Shown piece after piece: positions 1 to 8,609 of a DNA stretch of 64,000 bases (its first letter is position 1; each line of letters starts with the position of its first letter). The translations under genes and the position numbers were made by a program. The stretch is taken from NCBI RefSeq assembly GCF_002831565.1, contig NZ_CP025096.1, positions 2,023,027-2,087,026 on the forward strand, written 5' to 3'. Under the pieces are notes generated by a model, which was not told where the DNA came from, made no database searches, and saw nothing but the letters and a program-made list of their open reading frames with translations. Origin of the DNA: Spirosoma pollinicola (GTDB lineage: Bacteria; Bacteroidota; Bacteroidia; Cytophagales; Spirosomataceae).

Positions 1-254
1 CGATTTAGATAGGCTGTCGATACAGGCTGATCCGTATCATCCAGTGGTAAATTCTGCGTCCTGCGCTGAGCAATAGCCGTTGGCGATAAAGCGGCAGGCG
101 ATACACGGTCTCTATCAGTTAGTAGAACCCAATATTTAAGGTCTCTGGCTGGCGGGGCAGGCACAACCTGGGTTTGTGCGGGCTGTGCCAATACAGGCAG
201 GACCTGCACAAAAAGCGTCAGCAGGCAAAATACTACAGATAGTCGACGTGTCAT
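1..254 (-). CDS. S8 (subtilisin-like) serine peptidase, N-terminal part only
   Basis: Only the first 84 codons are present; the gene leaves the window on the left. Reading from the ATG at 254 there is a basic start (MTRR), a hydrophobic signal segment ending near LAQ (about residue 24), then KYWVLLTDRD and IAQRRTQNLPL followed by DQPVSTAYL. This order is the usual opening of exported S8 peptidases of Bacteroidota, which normally carry a C-terminal type IX secretion domain. The catalytic Asp/His/Ser region is outside the window, so the family call is by resemblance of the pro-region only. It is divergent from the Xaa-Pro aminopeptidase gene, with a 143-bp shared upstream region. Confidence 0.6.
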   Translation of the reverse strand, partial: MTRRLSVVFCLLTLFVQVLPVLAQPAQTQVVPAPPARDLKYWVLLTDRDRVSPAALSPTAIAQRRTQNLPLDDTDQPVSTAYLN

Positions 255-397
255 GGTTAGTTTAGGAAGACAGATAAGCTGGCAATAACGTTAAATACAA
301 ACCGGATAGAGTCTAAACACAAAAACGCGCAGAAACTCTTATTGCTTTTGAGTTTCTTTGCAAACTTAAACACAAATGCGCCCTCAACAGCCACGAT

Positions 398-1690
398 ATG
401 CGTTATCTACCAATTGATAGCCAACTTTTTGTTCAAAATCGCCAGCGACTAGTTAGTCTGCTGAAGCCTAAATCGTTGGTGGTGGTGAATGCCAACGACA
501 TTATGCCCACCAATGCGGATGGCACAATGACATTTCGCCAAAATAATGACCTTTTCTACCTGACAGGAGTTGATCAGGAAGAAACCCGTCTGGTTCTTTT
601 TCCTGAACATCCAGATCCGAAATTCCGTGAGGTTCTGTTCCTGCGTGAAACGAGCGAACTTATTGAAATTTGGGAGGGCCATAAACTTACCAAAGCCGAA
701 GCCGAGCAAGTAACGGGCCTATCTCAGAAACAAGTGTACTGGATGCATCAGTTCGATCAGGTTTTTGGGCAGATGATTTTTGAAGCCGAGCACATTTATC
801 TGAACACCAATGAACACACGCGGGCCGGTGTTGAAGTCCAGAGTCGCGATGCCCGCTATATAGACGAATTCCGCAGTAAATATCCTTTGCACCAGTTAGA
901 ACGGCTTGCACCCTTAATGCACTACCTGCGAGCCATTAAACAACCACAGGAAATACCACTAATCCAGACCGCCATCGACATTACCGACAAGATGTTCCGT
1001 CGGCTATTGGGCTTCATTAAACCCGGCGTGTGGGAATACGAAATAGAAGCCGAGATGATGCACGAATTCCTGAGAAGTCGTTCGCGGGGAGCGGCTTACT
1101 CGCCCATTATCGCTTCGGGAGCCAACGCTTGTGTACTTCATTACATCGACAACAGCCAGCAATGCCAGGACGGCGACGTAATTTTACTCGACATTGGTGC
1201 CGAATATGCGAACTACAATGCTGATATGACTCGCTCGGTACCGGTAAATGGCCGCTTCACAAACCGCCAGCGGGCTGTGTATGATGCCGTTCTCCGTGTC
1301 ATGAAAGAAGCAACTCAAATGCTTCGTCCCGGCAACCTGTGGGACGAGTACCACCGCGAAGTGGGCAAGGTCATGGAATCCGAATTGATTGGCCTGGGCT
1401 TACTTGACCGCACAGACGTTGCGAATCAGGACCCTGACGCACCTTTATACAAGAAATACTTCATGCACGGCACGTCTCACTTTCTGGGTCTTGATGTACA
1501 CGATGTAGGTAATAAGTACCGACGGATGGAACCGGGTATGGTATTTACCGTTGAACCGGGCATCTACATTCGGGAGGAAAAATTAGGCATACGTTTAGAG
1601 AACAATGTGCTGATCACTGAATCAGGTAACATTGATCTGATGGCCAACATTCCACTTGAGGCTGAAGAAATCGAAGACCTGATGAATTGA
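398..1690 (+). CDS. pepP: Xaa-Pro aminopeptidase (M24B)
   Basis: Cytosolic metallopeptidase that removes an N-terminal residue preceding proline. The 430-residue product has the aminopeptidase P N-terminal domain (about 1-165) and a pita-bread M24 catalytic domain (about 180-420). The five expected metal ligands are all visible: D265 in LLDIGAEY, D276 in NADMTRS, H361 in GTSHFLGLDVHD, E386 in FTVEPGIYI and E401 in RLENNVLIT. Length is normal for the family. The start at 398 gives MRYLPIDSQLF, a sensible cytosolic N-terminus with no signal peptide. The gene ends in a hairpin shared with the convergent TetR gene. Confidence 0.93.
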   Translation: MRYLPIDSQLFVQNRQRLVSLLKPKSLVVVNANDIMPTNADGTMTFRQNNDLFYLTGVDQEETRLVLFPEHPDPKFREVLFLRETSELIEIWEGHKLTKAEAEQVTGLSQKQVYWMHQFDQVFGQMIFEAEHIYLNTNEHTRAGVEVQSRDARYIDEFRSKYPLHQLERLAPLMHYLRAIKQPQEIPLIQTAIDITDKMFRRLLGFIKPGVWEYEIEAEMMHEFLRSRSRGAAYSPIIASGANACVLHYIDNSQQCQDGDVILLDIGAEYANYNADMTRSVPVNGRFTNRQRAVYDAVLRVMKEATQMLRPGNLWDEYHREVGKVMESELIGLGLLDRTDVANQDPDAPLYKKYFMHGTSHFLGLDVHDVGNKYRRMEPGMVFTVEPGIYIREEKLGIRLENNVLITESGNIDLMANIPLEAEEIEDLMN

Positions 1691-1757
1691 TGTACGAGTT
1701 ACGATGTACGAATTACGATTTGGCAGCCACATGGCTTGTACATCGTAACTCATACAT
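1690..1757. terminator. Inverted repeat between convergent pepP and tetR-type genes
   Basis: ATGTACGAGTTACGATGTAC (1690-1709) faces an almost perfect reverse complement at 1738-1757, leaving a 28-base loop. Each arm lies in a tandem of a 14-base unit (TGTACGAGTTACGA, then TGTACGAATTACGA). It begins at the pepP stop codon and probably acts as a two-way terminator. The arm sequence has the look of a dispersed intergenic repeat rather than a unique terminator. Confidence 0.55.
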
Positions 1758-1770
1758 CGTAATTAGTAAA

Positions 1771-2448
1771 TTACTTTGTTTTGGCCTGCTCGCGCTCAAG
1801 CGCAATATTCAGACTGGAATAGATTCGGCGGATAGCCGTTTCCAGACGCTCCCAACCCGAATCGGATGTGAGGTCGATATCGCCAATGTGGTCGCGCTGT
1901 GTGCTGGTGAGCACGATGTTCGTTACAGCGGCTACCATCAGACTGGTGATTGCCAGAGGATCGAAATCTGAATAAGGCGCTAGTTTAGCGACCATATTTT
2001 TATATGATTGATCCCGGAAATCGGCTAGCCGACGGGCCAGTTCTGTTTCGCCATTGGACATTTCCCAACGAATCAGTTCCTGTGAGGACTTACGCGTTCT
2101 AAACTCACGCATAAACTGAATCGTGTATTCAGACCACGCTTTACTACGTGCTTCGGGCGGCACATTGTCCGGCACTGAGTCCAAAAATTTCTCATTGAAC
2201 ATGGATAGAAAGAAACCACGATGCACGTAGGCTTCCAGCAAACCATTCCAGCCCCCGAAGTAACGGTAAATGAGAACTTTGTTGACACCAGCGCGGTCAG
2301 CAACGGCATTAATGCCTGCTTTTTCGGTGCCTCGTTCGGCCATTACTTCTCCCATGGCACGTAAAATACGTTCCATGGTCATCTGGCGGTTTCTACGCTT
2401 GACGACTTTCATAGATTGGTCGTTGTTTTTGTTAAGAGGAGGAATCAA
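1771..2448 (-). CDS. TetR/AcrR-family transcriptional regulator
   Basis: A 225-residue DNA-binding repressor-type protein. An N-terminal helix-turn-helix is clear: RILRAMGEVMAERGTEKAGI, then AVADRAGVNKVLIYRYFGG (about residues 27-67), the standard TetR recognition-helix pattern ending in YRYF. The C-terminal ligand domain (about 80-210) matches nothing I can name. It stands alone between convergent pepP and an AT-rich gap, so its target is unknown; autoregulation of its own upstream region would be usual. The first residues (MIPPLNKNNDQ) are weakly supported and translation could begin at the internal ATG for MKVVKRRN at 2412. Confidence 0.9.
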   Translation of the reverse strand: MIPPLNKNNDQSMKVVKRRNRQMTMERILRAMGEVMAERGTEKAGINAVADRAGVNKVLIYRYFGGWNGLLEAYVHRGFFLSMFNEKFLDSVPDNVPPEARSKAWSEYTIQFMREFRTRKSSQELIRWEMSNGETELARRLADFRDQSYKNMVAKLAPYSDFDPLAITSLMVAAVTNIVLTSTQRDHIGDIDLTSDSGWERLETAIRRIYSSLNIALEREQAKTK

Positions 2449-2854
2449 TCAGTTTCTTTCCGTTTAGAAAAGAAAACCTTATTAAAAGGCTCACAAATTT
2501 ACTGTAAGCGCAAATATGGGTATTAGAGCCGATGTTTTCAAGCTACAAAGTAGAAAATCAAAAAAAACTAAAACTCCAGTTTACTTATTAGGTAACACTA
2601 TTCTGGGTATACTATATTTTTGTATGTCAACTTTACTCATTATATACTTAAATGCTTATCAGGACTTTAATCCTATAAATAAATACATAATTACTTAAGA
2701 CTAATTGAGTACAAATACTCAGTAAAAATTATTTAATTTTTAAATAAGTTATTATAGGTCAGCAAATTAAAAAACTTTAAAATATAACTTAATGAAAATC
2801 AACTCGTTTCGTCCAATAAAATAGCCGTATTTTTATAGATAAAATTTATGGACA
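2449..2854. other. AT-rich intergenic gap
   Basis: A 406-bp stretch distinctly richer in A and T than its surroundings. It contains a 60-codon open frame at 2516-2698 with one hydrophobic segment (TILGILYFCMSTLLIIY) but no ribosome-binding signal or recognisable family, so I do not call it a gene. It presumably holds the promoters of the TetR-type gene (leftward) and the CotH gene (rightward). Confidence 0.5.
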
Positions 2855-4492
2855 ATGCGTATCATTTGGCTTGTTTTATTTCTCAATATCAGTTTATTCA
2901 ACAGTACCGGTTTAGGCCAAATACTGAGCACATCAAATTTACCAATTATCATTATCAATACAAATGGGCAGTCCATACCTGACGAACCTAAACTCGTGGC
3001 TGAACTTCGTATCATTGATAACGGTGCGGGTAAACGCAACGATGTAGTAGACAAACCTGCTTTCATCAGTAAAATTGGCATTGAAATGCGGGGGGCAACA
3101 TCCCAACAGTTATTCCCCAAAAAGCCTTATGGTTTTGAACTTCGGGATAGTTCTGGTATAAATTCCATTAATGCCTCGCTGCTTGGCATGCCCTCCGAAT
3201 CAGATTGGGTCTTAAACGCAACCTACAACGACAAAACGCTTATTCGGGAAACGCTGACCTATGACTTAAATCGACAGATAAGCCCTTTTTTTACGCCCCG
3301 GTATCGCTACTGCGAGGTGATTTTAAACGGCAGTTACAATGGCGTCTACATTCTTTTCGAGAAGATCAAACGGGGCAAAAACCGGGTCAATGTTAGTAGC
3401 ATCAAACCAACTGATATATCGGGCGATGCACTGACAGGGGGCTATATTTTTAAACTAGACAAAACAGAAGGGTCGCCTTCACGGTCGTGGAACTCGCCTT
3501 ACAGAAGCTCAAATGGACAACTGATTCCCATTCAGATTGACCGACCAAAGCCCGAAGATCTTGCCGAAACCCAATTCCAGTATGCGAAACAATTCGTTAC
3601 CGATTTTGAGAATTCGTTGAAAGGCGCTCAATATCAGGATTCCACCACAGGTTACCGCAAATACATCAACGACGATTCGTTTGTCGATTATCTACTGTTA
3701 ACTGAGGTATGTAAGAATGTTGACGGTTATCGGTTAAGCAGTTATTTTTATAAAGATCGTGATAGCAAAGGAGGGAAGTTAATTATGGGTCCCATTTGGG
3801 ATTATAACCTCACCTATGGCAATGCCAATTACTGTAACGGCAACCCGTATCAGGGATGGGTCTACAGTTTCAATAGCATCTGCCCAACCGATACGTATCA
3901 AATGCCCTTTTGGTGGGACCGGTTGCTTAGTGACCGTCGCTTTGCCAACAATGTGCGTATCAAATATCAGGCACTTCGCAAGAATGTTCTCAAAACGGAG
4001 CGAATTCAGGCTTATATAGATTCGGTGGCAACCGAACTTACCGAAGCCCGAACCCGTAATTTCCAGCGTTGGCCCATTATTGGCACCTATGTCTGGCCAA
4101 ATGGCTATGTGGGACAAACCTATCAGCAGGAAGTTGACTACCTGAAATCCTGGGTTAAAAATCGGCTGGAATGGATAGACAACGCGATTATACCCTTTGG
4201 CTCAGAAGTACTGGCGACAGAACCTACTGATGACTATAAACTCACGATCAGCCCAAATCCATCGACCAGCGATGTTACTCTGTTTTATAAACTCCAGCAA
4301 CGTACTGATTTACAACTAACAATTACAGACGACAGCGGGCGAACCGTTCATAATACATCTTGGCTTGGTCAGCCAGCGGGCGAGCACAGACAAGTATTAT
4401 CTGCCGGGTCACTGCCCTCTACACCCGGAGTTTATTTCCTGCACTTGAATGCGAACGGACAACCTGTCAGCCAAAAAATGCTTCGCAATTAA
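2855..4492 (+). CDS. CotH-kinase family protein with type IX secretion C-terminal domain
   Basis: A 545-residue exported protein. Residues 1-21 form a signal peptide ending LGQ. The middle (about 70-400) is a CotH-like atypical protein kinase domain: KIGIEMRGATSQ, KKPYGFELRD, SDWVLNATYNDKTLIRETL, GVYILFEKIKRGKNRV and the metal-binding stretch MGPIWDYNLTYGN. CotH of Bacillus phosphorylates spore-coat proteins; bacterial homologues like this are presumed secreted kinases. The last 80 or so residues (YKLTISPNPSTSDVTL ... GVYFLHLNANGQPVSQKMLRN) are a type A T9SS sorting domain, so it should cross the outer membrane and be surface-anchored or released. Monocistronic. Confidence 0.88.
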   Translation: MRIIWLVLFLNISLFNSTGLGQILSTSNLPIIIINTNGQSIPDEPKLVAELRIIDNGAGKRNDVVDKPAFISKIGIEMRGATSQQLFPKKPYGFELRDSSGINSINASLLGMPSESDWVLNATYNDKTLIRETLTYDLNRQISPFFTPRYRYCEVILNGSYNGVYILFEKIKRGKNRVNVSSIKPTDISGDALTGGYIFKLDKTEGSPSRSWNSPYRSSNGQLIPIQIDRPKPEDLAETQFQYAKQFVTDFENSLKGAQYQDSTTGYRKYINDDSFVDYLLLTEVCKNVDGYRLSSYFYKDRDSKGGKLIMGPIWDYNLTYGNANYCNGNPYQGWVYSFNSICPTDTYQMPFWWDRLLSDRRFANNVRIKYQALRKNVLKTERIQAYIDSVATELTEARTRNFQRWPIIGTYVWPNGYVGQTYQQEVDYLKSWVKNRLEWIDNAIIPFGSEVLATEPTDDYKLTISPNPSTSDVTLFYKLQQRTDLQLTITDDSGRTVHNTSWLGQPAGEHRQVLSAGSLPSTPGVYFLHLNANGQPVSQKMLRN

Positions 4493-4539
4493 GTAAACAT
4501 CCCCGGCCAGGATTAAGACGGCGAATTGTGAAACGGTCT

Positions 4540-4547
4540 TATCTTTG
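4540..4547 (+). promoter_or_regulatory. Candidate -7 box TATCTTTG
   Basis: Matches the Bacteroidota -7 consensus TAnnTTTG 30 bases before the ATG of the glycosyltransferase gene. No convincing -33 TTG lies at the usual distance. Confidence 0.4.
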
Positions 4548-4576
4548 GCCTTTGTCGTCCATTCATCCTGTATCTT

Positions 4577-5449
4577 ATGAAAGTAGCCGGATTCAGTTTT
4601 ATCCGAAATGCCATCCAGTTCGATTACCCAATTATTGAGGCCATTACCTCTGTCCTGCCCCTGTGCGACGAATTTGTCATTGCCGTTGGCGATTCAGACG
4701 ATGACACAATTGGATTGATTGAGGCAATGTCGTCGGATAAAATTCGAATCATTCGAACGACATGGGATGAAAACGCGAAAGCCGGTGGTCGCGTGCTGGC
4801 AAAGGAAACAGATAAAGCGCTGGCCGCCATTTCGCCGGATGTGGACTGGGCTTTTTATATTCAGGGCGACGAGGTACTACATGAGAAATATATCCCGGTG
4901 GTTCGGGAGGCCATGCAGCGGTACGTGACGGATAAACATGTAGACGGACTACTCTTCAATTACCTACATTTTTACGGCTCATACAACTACGTAGGCGACT
5001 CCCGGCGGTGGTATAGGCGGGAAGTTCGGGTAATTCGCAATACGGGCAACATTGTGTCCTATAAGGATGCTCAGGGCTTCCGAACCCGCGACAACAAGAA
5101 ACTAAGGGTAAAATTAATTGACGCCTACATTTACCATTATGGGTGGGTAAAGCCCCCCGAAACCCAGAAAAAACGGCTTCGTAATGCTAATCACTTCTGG
5201 AATACAGGCGAAAATATAGCCAAAGCCGATGCCGGCGTTGATGCATTCGACTATGGCCACATTGATTCACTGGCACATTTCACAGACACACATCCAGCCG
5301 TAATGCAGGCCCGCGTAAATCGGCTGAACTGGCCATTCACATTCGATACCAGTCAGAAACGCTACACCCCCAGAGTTCGATTTCTGACGTTTATGGAAAA
5401 CCTGACAGGCTGGCGAATTGGGGAGTATAAGAATTATATTTTGAAGTAA
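4577..5449 (+). CDS. Glycosyltransferase, GT2-like
   Basis: A 290-residue cytosolic transferase. The N-terminus MKVAGFSFIRNAIQFDYPIIE is typical of short GT2-like proteins of Bacteroidota, with the Rossmann-type strand VIAVGDSDDDT (about residues 35-45) and a DWAFYIQGDEVLHEK segment (about 91-105) that aligns with the DxD-like metal site. The sugar and acceptor cannot be read from the sequence. It ends in a hairpin shared with the convergent TIM-barrel gene, and no cell-wall or capsule cluster lies beside it. Confidence 0.8.
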   Translation: MKVAGFSFIRNAIQFDYPIIEAITSVLPLCDEFVIAVGDSDDDTIGLIEAMSSDKIRIIRTTWDENAKAGGRVLAKETDKALAAISPDVDWAFYIQGDEVLHEKYIPVVREAMQRYVTDKHVDGLLFNYLHFYGSYNYVGDSRRWYRREVRVIRNTGNIVSYKDAQGFRTRDNKKLRVKLIDAYIYHYGWVKPPETQKKRLRNANHFWNTGENIAKADAGVDAFDYGHIDSLAHFTDTHPAVMQARVNRLNWPFTFDTSQKRYTPRVRFLTFMENLTGWRIGEYKNYILK

Positions 5450-5529
5450 TAGGAGTGAGAAGCGAGTAATAGTAGGCTCAACGACAACAACGCATCTGCA
5501 CTTCTACTACTCGCTATTCGCTCCTAATA
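5447..5529. terminator. Imperfect inverted repeat between convergent genes
   Basis: The segment at 5449-5475 (TAGGAGTGAGAAGCGAGTAA then TAGTAG) is opposed by CTACTACTCGCTATTCGCTC at 5504-5523 and on to 5529. The arms differ by a few bases and a small bulge. It starts at the stop codon of the glycosyltransferase and ends just after that of the convergent gene, which suits a bidirectional terminator. Confidence 0.5.
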
Positions 5530-5536
5530 CTACCGT

Positions 5537-6409
5537 CTACACATCACACAACATCACCGCTTCTTTCAAACTGGTGAGCGGATCACGTTTAGGGATGAAT
5601 TCCTGAGCCACAAAGCCTTTGAAACCAGTATCCACGATGGCCTTCATAATAGCTGGATAGTATAGTTCCTGCGATTCGTCGATCTCGTTACGACCGGGAT
5701 TGCCACCGGTATGATAATGACCAATGTATTTATTATGCTCCCGTATGGTGCGGATAATGTCGCCTTCCATAATCTGCATATGGTAAATATCATACAGCAG
5801 CTTGAAGTTTTCGGACCCGACGCGTTTGCATAATTCGACGCCCCAGGCCGTATGATCGCACATGTAATCTTTGTGATCGACTTTGCTGTTCAGCAATTCC
5901 ATGATCATGGTGACACCATGCTTTTCGGCACTTGGCATCAGACGTTTCAGCGCTACGGCACAGTTGTCAAGCCCCTCTTCGTTGCTCATGCCCCGCCGAT
6001 TTCCCGAAAAGCAAATAACGGTCGTTAAGCCCGCAGCTTTCAGTTTTGGAAAAATCGCTTCGTAACTGGCAACCAGCTCGTCATGAAATTTTGGATTGTT
6101 GAAGCCGTCATTGATACCCTTGCCTGCACCTTGTGGCAAAGCGACCGTTAAGCCGTGTTTTTGCACGATTGGCCATTCGTCTGGATTGAGTAGTTCAATC
6201 GACTTGATGCCAATTTCTTTAGCAGCTTTACAGAAATCCTCGAGCGGAATTTTGCTGTAACACCACTTACAAACGGAGTGATTGATGTGCCCTTTCAGCA
6301 AAGGGGCTGTTTGTTCGGATTGTGCCATAGAACTTGCAAATGAGTCAGACAGCAAGGGTAGCGTCAATGCGGTACCAGTAAGCGTTTTGAGAGCCGATCG
6401 GCGTATCAT
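5537..6409 (-). CDS. Exported TIM-barrel sugar isomerase-like protein (hydroxypyruvate isomerase family)
   Basis: A 290-residue protein from the ATG at 6409. The N-terminus MIRRSALKTLTGTALTLPLL looks like a Tat-type signal (twin Arg then hydrophobic segment). The body is an AP-endonuclease-2-like TIM barrel: IKSIELLNPDEWP, VICFSGNRRG, IMELLNSKVDHKDYMCDH, KLLYDIYHMQIMEGD, YIGHYHTGGNPGRNEID and GFVAQEFIPKRDP, with the Glu, Asp, His and Glu metal ligands of the hydroxypyruvate isomerase/xylose isomerase-like group. A longer frame to 6469 would add a Ser/His-rich stretch made of the upstream repeat, which I reject. It lies downstream of the DUF1080 gene and probably shares its transcript, suggesting periplasmic sugar or keto-sugar processing. 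Confidence 0.82.
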   Translation of the reverse strand: MIRRSALKTLTGTALTLPLLSDSFASSMAQSEQTAPLLKGHINHSVCKWCYSKIPLEDFCKAAKEIGIKSIELLNPDEWPIVQKHGLTVALPQGAGKGINDGFNNPKFHDELVASYEAIFPKLKAAGLTTVICFSGNRRGMSNEEGLDNCAVALKRLMPSAEKHGVTMIMELLNSKVDHKDYMCDHTAWGVELCKRVGSENFKLLYDIYHMQIMEGDIIRTIREHNKYIGHYHTGGNPGRNEIDESQELYYPAIMKAIVDTGFKGFVAQEFIPKRDPLTSLKEAVMLCDV

Positions 6410-6410
6410 A

Positions 6411-6494
6411 ATGAGTGAATGAAAGAATGAGTGAGTAAATGAGTGATTAGTTGGCGCAGCAGTTTTCACTCTTTCGCTCTTTCACTCTTTCACG
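6411..6494. repeat. GAGTGAA/TTCACTC low-complexity inverted repeat
   Basis: Units of GAGTGAATGAAAGAATGAGT (from 6412) are opposed by TTCACTCTTTCGCTCTTTCA (6465-6484) and CTCTTTCAC. The 84-bp gap between the two sugar genes is almost entirely this repeat. A related string, TTCGCTCTTTCGCCCTTTCA, sits before thiD at 44971-44990, so it is dispersed. Confidence 0.6.
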
Positions 6495-6498
6495 TTAG

Positions 6499-7278
6499 TT
6501 ACAGTTCGCGTATCCGAATATTGCGGTACCATACCTTATTGCCATGATCCTGCAAGGCAATATGGCCGGTAGCATATTTACCAAAGCCTTCCCACCCTTT
6601 AAATTTACTCTCCGATACCATTTTATCCCACTCGGGGCCACTGGTTGGATATTCGGCGGTTTTTTTGCCGTTCAGGTACTGCTCCGCTTTGCCATTGTTG
6701 ATGACCAAACGAGCCTTGTTCCATTCACCTGCCGGTTTAGCTGCTCCGAGTGTAACGGGCTTTTGTAGATCATAGAGCGAACCCGCCGTACGGTTACCAT
6801 CCCGCCCCTGTTTAGCATCCGGGTGACGCTCGTTATCAAGCACCTGCATTTCAGGACCCGTTTGATAAGTAGCCTTAAACTGGGGGTCCTCGTGAACGTG
6901 GAAAATAATACCACTATTTCCACCCTCGGCAATTTTCCACTCGATTTCCAGCTCAAAGTTGCCGTACTCTTTGTTTGTCACTAAATCACCAACACCACCC
7001 GCCGTAAGGTGAATAGCCCCATCATCAACAGTCCATTTCTCGGTCACAGGCTGTCCTTCTTTCAGGTAAACATGCCAACCCGACAGGGTTTTACCATCGA
7101 ACAGCGTTTCCCATTTGCCTTTCTTCAACAGATGAGTTGGTTGAGCAACAGATGGATTGTGGGGATTGATGCCCGCATCGACAGATGGAGCGTTAAGTGT
7201 CAGAGTGAGAGCCAGCAGACCAAGCGTTAGCGGTGGCCGAAATGTAATACCATTTGCTGGAAAACGCAGATAGTTCAT
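6499..7278 (-). CDS. DUF1080 (3-keto-disaccharide hydrolase family) exported protein
   Basis: A 259-residue protein with an N-terminal signal segment (LTLGLLALTLTLNAPSVDA, about 18-36) and a DUF1080 concanavalin-like fold: WETLFDGKTLSGWHVY (about 56-71), GAIHLTAGGVGDLVT, FELEIEWKIAEGGNSGIIFH, TGPEMQVLDNERHPD, NRTAGSLYDL, and HIALQDHGNKVWYRNIRIREL at the end. Members act on 3-keto-glycosides or bind glycans; which applies here is not visible. The start codon is an ATG at 7278 with weak upstream signals. The TIM-barrel isomerase follows after a repeat-filled gap, and the pair is common in Bacteroidota sugar loci. Confidence 0.88.
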   Translation of the reverse strand: MNYLRFPANGITFRPPLTLGLLALTLTLNAPSVDAGINPHNPSVAQPTHLLKKGKWETLFDGKTLSGWHVYLKEGQPVTEKWTVDDGAIHLTAGGVGDLVTNKEYGNFELEIEWKIAEGGNSGIIFHVHEDPQFKATYQTGPEMQVLDNERHPDAKQGRDGNRTAGSLYDLQKPVTLGAAKPAGEWNKARLVINNGKAEQYLNGKKTAEYPTSGPEWDKMVSESKFKGWEGFGKYATGHIALQDHGNKVWYRNIRIREL

Positions 7279-7443
7279 AGTTGAGAATCGTTAGGATTTT
7301 GTCGGGGCAATAGTACTAAAAAAATGCACACCCATAACGTTTACTAAATATTTACCCTTGGGCTTATCTACATGCAATTTTAGATAGTCTAAATCTGTTG
7401 GATTAATGCAACACTAATTTGGGTTGCCTATTATTGCAACATT

Positions 7444-8583
7444 ATGGAAGCGACAACATTGGTACCTGCCGAAAAACAACGTTATCAGAAGCATTTAAAC
7501 TTACCGGAAATTGGCACAAAGGGCCAGTTAAGGCTCAAAAATGCCCGTGTTCTGGTAGTGGGCGCGGGTGGTCTGGGTTGCCCGGTACTGCTATACTTAA
7601 CAGCGGCCGGGGTAGGTACAATTGGTGTCATTGATCCTGATGTTGTTGACCTTAGCAATCTGCAACGGCAAGTTCTTTACACGACCGATGAGGTTGGTAA
7701 ACCTAAAGTGAAGGCCGCGATAAACCATTTAAACCGACTTAATCCAGACATCACGTTCGATACATTCACAACGGCTCTGGACATCACGAACGCCCGCGCC
7801 ATTATTGACGCGTATGATATTGTAGTGGACTGCACCGATAATTTCAAGGTACGCTACTTAGTGAATGACGTATGCGTTGCGCAGGGTAAACCCTTCGTGT
7901 ATGGGGCCATTCATCGATTTGAGGGTCAGGTGGCAGTACTAAATGCCGACCTCGGCGATGGGAAACGGGGCCCTACTTACCGGTGCCTTTTCCCGGAGTA
8001 CCCAAACGACATTGAAATTCCCAATTGTAATGATACAGGTGTATTGGGCGTATTGCCTGGCGTTATTGGCACCTACCAGGCCAACGAAGTCATAAAACTT
8101 ATTACAGACATTGGTCAGTCGCTTGGTGAACACCTGCTTATGGTCGATCTGCTGAACATGAGTCAGCAAAAGATTAAAACAAAGCGCCGGGCCGACGCGG
8201 AGAAGATTGCCCGCGAAGGCTTGATTTCGGCGGGCTCCAGACCTAATCCTGCTGCTTTAGGTCCGCAAAAAATATCCGTTCAGGAATTAGCAGATCGGCT
8301 GGCATTGGGCGAAGACCTCTTCCTGCTCGATGTGCGCGAACGTCCCGAGTTCGAACTTTGCCATCTGGAAGGAGCCGTTCTGATTCCGGTGGGCATGATT
8401 CCCAACAACCGGAAACGTATTCCGACCGACAAGCCAGTTATTGTTTATTGCCATCACGGTATCCGGTCGGCCAACGTAGCTCAATACCTCTACGCACAGG
8501 GTGGCCTGACAAATCTTTTCAATTTGGATGGGGGAATTAACGCCTGGGCGCGGGATATTGAACCCGAGATGGCTATTTATTAG
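7444..8583 (+). CDS. moeB: MoeB/ThiF-type adenylyltransferase fused to rhodanese
   Basis: A 379-residue E1-like enzyme that adenylates the C-terminal glycine of a small sulfur carrier (MoaD or ThiS) for molybdopterin or thiazole synthesis. The nucleotide motif is GAGGLG at residues 40-45, followed by GVIDPDVVDLSNLQRQVLY and the substrate-loop Cys in EIPNCNDTGVLG. The C-terminal about 100 residues are a rhodanese domain (LFLLDVRERPEFELCHLEGA) with the persulfide Cys336 in IVYCHHGIRS. Neither moaD nor thiS is adjacent. The thiamine genes at 43.5-46.5 kb are salvage-type, so molybdopterin or another sulfur pathway is equally possible. panD follows 26 bp downstream. Confidence 0.88.
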   Translation: MEATTLVPAEKQRYQKHLNLPEIGTKGQLRLKNARVLVVGAGGLGCPVLLYLTAAGVGTIGVIDPDVVDLSNLQRQVLYTTDEVGKPKVKAAINHLNRLNPDITFDTFTTALDITNARAIIDAYDIVVDCTDNFKVRYLVNDVCVAQGKPFVYGAIHRFEGQVAVLNADLGDGKRGPTYRCLFPEYPNDIEIPNCNDTGVLGVLPGVIGTYQANEVIKLITDIGQSLGEHLLMVDLLNMSQQKIKTKRRADAEKIAREGLISAGSRPNPAALGPQKISVQELADRLALGEDLFLLDVRERPEFELCHLEGAVLIPVGMIPNNRKRIPTDKPVIVYCHHGIRSANVAQYLYAQGGLTNLFNLDGGINAWARDIEPEMAIY

Positions 8584-8609
8584 TTATTGATTGATATTAC
8601 TCAATTATC

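Noticed and set aside
2516..2698. 60-codon open frame in the AT-rich gap
   Set aside because: No family resemblance, no ribosome-binding signal; the AT-rich composition makes a chance frame with one hydrophobic stretch likely.
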